From the NCBI RefSeq assembly GCF_021165955.1, contig NZ_CP088952.1:1364001-1428000 (forward strand): a stretch of 64,000 bases of DNA. The letters run 5' to 3'. The position numbers and the translations under genes were made by a program. Below the pieces are notes generated by a model. That model was given only the letters and a program-made list of their open reading frames with translations. It had not been told where the DNA came from and did no database searches. Shown here in pieces: positions 60,377 through 64,000 of the stretch (positions are counted from its first letter, which is position 1; every line of letters starts with the position of its first letter). The stretch is from Massilia endophytica. Its GTDB lineage: Bacteria; Pseudomonadota; Gammaproteobacteria; Burkholderiales; Burkholderiaceae_D.

Positions 60377-61495
60377 TCAATTTGTGCTTTTGCGAAAGAT
60401 TGCACTCTTTTGCGCCGCGCGGCCCAGGATCAGCAGGCCGGACGCCAGCATCGCCAGCATGGAGGGCTCGGGAATCGGCGGGGGCAACGACGAGGCGAGA
60501 TCCCAGCCGATGGCGTCCAGTGCCGTGAGGTCGTTGAGCGCGATGACGCACAGCTCGCCTGGATCCTGCGTCGGGTCCATCAGGCCAAGGCCGAGATCGT
60601 CCTTCCAGTGGCTGGCCTGCTTATGGTCGCCGTAGATCCGGCCGGTGGCGAATTCCGGGCCAACAGTGACACCGCCATCGAGGGAGAAATATTTGACGCG
60701 TTCATCGGCGGTCCAGTCGATCACGTGCGAGGGGGTGCTCAGCGCCGAGTAGCGGAATAGGTCGAGACCGGTGACTTCGACAAAAAAATCATCGGGATTG
60801 GCGCCCCCGGCAGGGGGCTGCGGCGACAGGAGATCGAGGACGTCCACGCCACTGCGGAAGCCCAGGGCATGTCCGATTTCGTGCGCCGCCAAGCCGACCA
60901 GGTCGATCTTGCCGGGATCGATGCCATCGTTGGGGTTGAAGTCGTACTGGACGACACGCTCGTCGCTGTTGAACTGGATAAAGGCATCGCAGGGCCCGCT
61001 GCAGACATCCAGGGTGGCGGGCGCATTCGACAGGCCAATAGCCTTGGCCTCGGCATGGGCAATGCGCAGGAGGGCGTTGTTGTAGTTGTCGTTGTTGTCG
61101 AGATAGGGCATCGGGCTGCCGTCCCCGAAAGGGCTGTTACTGGTGCGGTTGATCAGCATGTTGACGTAGTCGCCGCGTGGCAGGTGGGCCACGGCCGTAG
61201 CGTCCGTGGCGGAGCTGGCATCCTTTATCAGCGCCTCACGGACATCGCTGTAGGCGTAGAGTTGATCGGAAATCTGGGTCCTGCCGATGCTGACCGGCCC
61301 AAGCGGACTCAAACCTAAGGTCAGGTAGACGGTCACGTCGTCCCGCAGCAGGGCGGACCAGCGGGCGCCTGCCGCGCGAAAGGCATCCTGGGCCTCCAGC
61401 GGGGTCTGGTCAAGGAAGGTGAAATTGAAAGTCGTCTCGGCGAAGCTGCTGCTGGCCGCGACGGCCAGCGCGGCAGCGGTGAACAGGCGTTTCAT
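60377..61495 (-). CDS. PEP-CTERM metalloprotease-like protein 1
   Basis: A 372-residue exported protein with a signal peptide (ending SSSFA) and a zinc-binding HEIGHALGF motif around residue 206, then a PEP-CTERM tail (IPEPSMLAMLASGLLILG, then basic). It fits the NF038122-like family from memory. The third zinc ligand of the HExxHxxGxxH type is not present (the equivalent position is Ser in GFRSGVD). DVCSGPCDAF holds a cysteine pair. It is a tandem paralogue of 61579-62670, about 84 bases away. Substrate is unknown. Confidence 0.85.
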   Translation of the reverse strand: MKRLFTAAALAVAASSSFAETTFNFTFLDQTPLEAQDAFRAAGARWSALLRDDVTVYLTLGLSPLGPVSIGRTQISDQLYAYSDVREALIKDASSATDATAVAHLPRGDYVNMLINRTSNSPFGDGSPMPYLDNNDNYNNALLRIAHAEAKAIGLSNAPATLDVCSGPCDAFIQFNSDERVVQYDFNPNDGIDPGKIDLVGLAAHEIGHALGFRSGVDVLDLLSPQPPAGGANPDDFFVEVTGLDLFRYSALSTPSHVIDWTADERVKYFSLDGGVTVGPEFATGRIYGDHKQASHWKDDLGLGLMDPTQDPGELCVIALNDLTALDAIGWDLASSLPPPIPEPSMLAMLASGLLILGRAAQKSAIFRKSTN

Positions 61496-61578
61496 GGCGG
61501 ATCTCCAGAGAGTCGTTGCCGAAAGGGGAATGGAAGGAAAGCGGCCCCGCCTTGCGGCATTGGGGCCGGGGTGCTCGA

Positions 61579-62670
61579 CTAATTGCCGCTTTTCCGGAAC
61601 GGAGCGCTGCCCCGCGCTGCGCGGCCGCCCAGCAGGAGCAGGCCGAAGATCATCATCATGAGCACGCTGGGCTCGGGGATCGGCACGAGGTTCCAGCCCA
61701 TCGCGTCGATGGCCATGAGGTCGTTGGCGGTGATGTGCAGGAGCTCGCCCTGGCCAGCCGTGGGGTCCATGAGGCCGATATTCAGGCTGTCCTTCCAGTG
61801 GCTGGCCTGGTCGCCGTCGCCGAAGGTGAGGCCGGTGGCAAACTGCGGCCCCACGGTGGCGCCGCCATCCACGGAGAAGTATTTGCTGCGCGCGTCGGCC
61901 GTCCAGTCGATCACTCCCTGGGCCGTGCTCTGGGCCGAGTAGCGGAACATGTCCAGGCCCGACACATAGGTGAATTCGAAATCGGGGAAGGGGCCGCCAT
62001 TGGGCGGGGCGTTGAAATCGAGCACGTCCACGCCGCTGATGAAGCCCAGGGTGTGGCCGATTTCATGCGCTGCCACGCCCACGAAGTCGAAGGCGTTGCC
62101 CGCGATGCCGTCGTTGGGGTTGAAGTCGAAGGTGAAGTTGCTGCTGAACTGGATGAAGCCGTCGCAGTTGCCGATGCAGCCCTGCACCGTCTGCGGCGCG
62201 ACCGCCAGGCCCAGGGCCTTCGCTTCCGCCGTGGTGATCGACAGGGTGCTGTTGTTGGCATTGCCGTTGTTGTCGACATAGGGTGTGGCGCTGCCCGCGC
62301 CGTTCGGGTTGTTGCTGGTGCGGTTGATCAGCATGCCGAAGCTGTTGCCGCCGGGCAGATGGGCGACGGCCGAGGTGTCCAGGCCGGAGGTGATGTCGGC
62401 CGTGAGCGCCGTTCGGAAATTGGTGTAACTGTAAAATTGTTCGGCAGAGGCGGCCTGGCCCAGGATGCCCGGGCCGAGAGGATTGAAGCCCACCGTGAGA
62501 TTGATGGTCACATTGTCCGTCAGCAGGGACGACCAGCGCGCGCCCGCGTCGATAAAGCCTTGCTGGGCCTGCGCGGAGGTGCCGGGGACGAAGGTGAAGT
62601 TGAAGGTGGGGTTGGCGAAGCTGCTGCTGGCCGCGGCGGCAAGCGCGGCGGCGGCGATCAGGCGTTTCAT
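61579..62670 (-). CDS. PEP-CTERM metalloprotease-like protein 2
   Basis: A 363-residue exported paralogue of the neighbouring gene, with the same order: signal peptide (MKRLIAAAALAAAASSSFAN), HEIGHTLGFISGVD, and PEP-CTERM (IPEPSVLMMMIFGLLLLGG). The N-terminal start MKRL and the region DWTADxRxKYFSxDGG are conserved in both. The chosen ATG at 62670 begins the homology; the frame is open further upstream to 62751. The pair is a clear tandem duplication. Confidence 0.85.
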   Translation of the reverse strand: MKRLIAAAALAAAASSSFANPTFNFTFVPGTSAQAQQGFIDAGARWSSLLTDNVTINLTVGFNPLGPGILGQAASAEQFYSYTNFRTALTADITSGLDTSAVAHLPGGNSFGMLINRTSNNPNGAGSATPYVDNNGNANNSTLSITTAEAKALGLAVAPQTVQGCIGNCDGFIQFSSNFTFDFNPNDGIAGNAFDFVGVAAHEIGHTLGFISGVDVLDFNAPPNGGPFPDFEFTYVSGLDMFRYSAQSTAQGVIDWTADARSKYFSVDGGATVGPQFATGLTFGDGDQASHWKDSLNIGLMDPTAGQGELLHITANDLMAIDAMGWNLVPIPEPSVLMMMIFGLLLLGGRAARGSAPFRKSGN

Positions 62671-62793
62671 GGTCGGAGCTCCCAGGTTGTTGGTGCAGGG
62701 GGAGGGGACGCAAGAAGCGTGCTGAGCGTAGAGAGCAGGGGGCGGGGACATCCCCGCCGCAGGCGCCTGTCAGATTTGCCGACACAATGAAAA

Positions 62794-62823
62794 AACGCCG
62801 CAGGCCTTTCGGACTGCGGCGTT
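62794..62823 (-). terminator. Terminator of tRNA-Leu copy 3
   Basis: AACGCCGCAG (62794-62803) and CTGCGGCGTT (62814-62823) form a 10-bp stem; an A-run at 62788-62795 gives a T-tract on the minus strand. Confidence 0.8.
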
Positions 62824-62842
62824 CTTTGCGGATTCTGTAGAG

Positions 62843-62927
62843 TGGTGCCCACGGAGGGACTCGAACCCCCACACCTCGCGGCACATGGACCTGAACCATG
62901 CGCGTCTACCAATTCCGCCACGTGGGC
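62843..62927 (-). tRNA. tRNA-Leu (anticodon CAG), copy 3
   Basis: The same 85-base tRNA-Leu sequence as copies 1 and 2 by inspection, also followed by a similar GTAGAGTGG flank. A perfect TATAAT on the minus strand (62958-62953) lies 26 bases upstream, without a strong -35. Confidence 0.95.
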
Positions 62928-62952
62928 ACGGATACTGCATGCAACATCTGCT

Positions 62953-62958
62953 ATTATA
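62953..62958 (-). promoter_or_regulatory. -10 box of tRNA-Leu copy 3
   Basis: Perfect TATAAT on the minus strand. The best -35 (TGGCGC, 17 bases upstream) is poor, so strength is uncertain. Confidence 0.45.
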
Positions 62959-63125
62959 CGGCCTTGGAGAGTTTTGCGCCAGATGAACTTTCATTCCACG
63001 CTGCACATCCACTCACCGTCCCGCATTGCTGCGAGAGACCGAGATTATAGAGCAATCTTTTCGGATGTCAAATCCCCCGGCCGCACGCTTGCGTGTTGGG
63101 CAAAGAGCCCATGCTCCGGTACACT

Positions 63126-64000
63126 ATGGCTGTCGGTACGAAGCCTTCCCTTAACAATAATAAGACCACAGAACTTTTGAACGCTACCCACACCATTCCC
63201 AGCCGCGAGGATATTCTCGGCATCTTCCGCAGCGCCAAGGCGCCGCTCGACCTGCGCGCCCTTGCCCTGGCCCTGAAAGTCAAACCCGATGCGCACGCCG
63301 TGCTCACGCGCCGCCTGAACGCCATGGAGCGCGACGGCCAGATCCGCTCGGACACCAACGGCTTCTACGTGCTGGCCGACCATTCCGAATTCATCGCCGG
63401 GCGCGTGAGCGCCCACCGCGACGGCTTCGGCTTCGTCATTCCCGACGAACCGGGCGACGATCTTTTCCTCTCCGAGCGCGAGATGCAGAAGGTGCTTCAC
63501 GGCGACAAGGTGCTGGCGAAGATCGTCGGCCACGACCGCCGCGGACGCCCCGAAGGCACCATCGTCGAGGTGGTAGAACGGGGCAACACCCATATCATCG
63601 GCCGCCTGCTGAAGGACAACGGCGTCTGGATCGTGGCGCCCGAGGACAAGCGCATCGGCCAGGACATCCTGGTGAGCGGCGCCGTGGGCAAGGCCAAGAG
63701 CGGCCAGATCGTCAGCGTCGAACTCACGGAGCAGCCGGGCCGCTTCAAGCAGCCCGTGGGCCGCATCGTTGAAGTGCTGGGCGACATGGACGATCCCGGC
63801 ATGGAGATCGAGATCGCCGTGCGCAAGTTCGGCGTGCCCCATGTGTTTTCCGATGCCGCCCTGAAGCAGGCCGCCAGACTGCCTGACGTGGTGCGCCAGT
63901 CCGACTGGGGCGATCGTGTCGACCTGCGCGACGTGCCGCTTGTGACCATCGACGGCGAGGACGCGCGCGACTTCGACGATGCCGTGTACTGCGAGCCGAT
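63126..64000 (+). CDS. rnr: Ribonuclease R (3' partial)
   Basis: Processive 3'-5' exoribonuclease; about 291 residues are in the window and the frame runs off the end. Seen so far: an N-terminal winged-helix domain (IPSREDILGIFRSAKAPLDL), cold-shock-type RNA-binding domains (GRVSAHRDGFGFVIPDEPGD, LLKDNGVWIVAP) and the start of the RNB catalytic domain with DGEDARDFDDAV, whose aspartates bind the metal. The start is uncertain: ATG 63126 lies at a TACACT -10-like box (63120-63125), so a downstream TTG at 63177 (before NATHTIPSRED) may be the real start. Confidence 0.92.
   Translation, partial: MAVGTKPSLNNNKTTELLNATHTIPSREDILGIFRSAKAPLDLRALALALKVKPDAHAVLTRRLNAMERDGQIRSDTNGFYVLADHSEFIAGRVSAHRDGFGFVIPDEPGDDLFLSEREMQKVLHGDKVLAKIVGHDRRGRPEGTIVEVVERGNTHIIGRLLKDNGVWIVAPEDKRIGQDILVSGAVGKAKSGQIVSVELTEQPGRFKQPVGRIVEVLGDMDDPGMEIEIAVRKFGVPHVFSDAALKQAARLPDVVRQSDWGDRVDLRDVPLVTIDGEDARDFDDAVYCEP

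Overview
The window looks like a chromosomal segment of a Massilia/Telluria-type betaproteobacterium (Burkholderiales, Oxalobacteraceae). The evidence is high GC, a phasin gene, several PEP-CTERM sorting-signal proteins (one of the FxDxF type), Burkholderiales-style ftsH-folP-glmM and carA-carB-greA orders, and a betaproteobacterial formate dehydrogenase cluster with DUF3305/DUF3306 genes. The genus is inferred from gene families, not from a phylogeny.

Layout. 1-4375: end of the phosphate regulon (pstA partial, pstB, phoU, phoB, phoR). 4365-17585: a divergent N-acetylgalactosamine (GalNAc) locus. The leftward operon encodes AgaS isomerase/deaminase, a ROK kinase, KbaZ/AgaZ, the AgaR repressor, a deacetylase and a sugar-porter permease. 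The rightward operon encodes a TonB-dependent receptor, a DUF5077/DUF3472-like lipoprotein and a Tat-exported GH109-type alpha-N-acetylgalactosaminidase. 17659-30266: housekeeping genes (patatin-like lipoprotein, GlcG/HbpS-like protein, carAB with a structured leader, greA, yhbY, rlmE, ftsH, folP, glmM). 30354-30552: tRNA-Pro and tRNA-Arg. 30557-37198: small exported and hypothetical proteins, argO/argP, a diguanylate cyclase and a periplasmic asparaginase. 37318-47616: an eleven-gene formate dehydrogenase operon with maturation and accessory genes. 47662-53064: a PEP-CTERM protein, a LysR regulator, two tiny proteins, and a four-gene LiaI/LiaF-like plus LytS/LytTR envelope-sensing operon. 53066-56958: a FAN1 nuclease/XPD-like helicase operon behind a good LexA box. 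57033-59976: phasin, small exported protein and a complex histidine kinase. 60097-62927: three near-identical tRNA-Leu(CAG) genes around two tandem PEP-CTERM metalloprotease-like genes. 63126-64000: start of rnr.

How the genes work together. The GalNAc locus is the most complete pathway: outer-membrane uptake, periplasmic release of terminal alpha-GalNAc, inner-membrane import, phosphorylation, deacetylation and deamination/isomerisation to tagatose-6-phosphate. The tagatose-6-phosphate kinase and the catalytic aldolase subunit are not in the window. The 323-bp spacer between the two GalNAc arms carries two divergent sigma70-like promoters and many GAAAG/CTTTC pentamers, which are candidate AgaR sites. 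The most notable regulatory readings elsewhere are the SOS box before FAN1-helicase, the structured carAB leader, and a pair of overlapping hairpins before the diguanylate cyclase gene. No CRISPR array, prophage or insertion sequence was seen.
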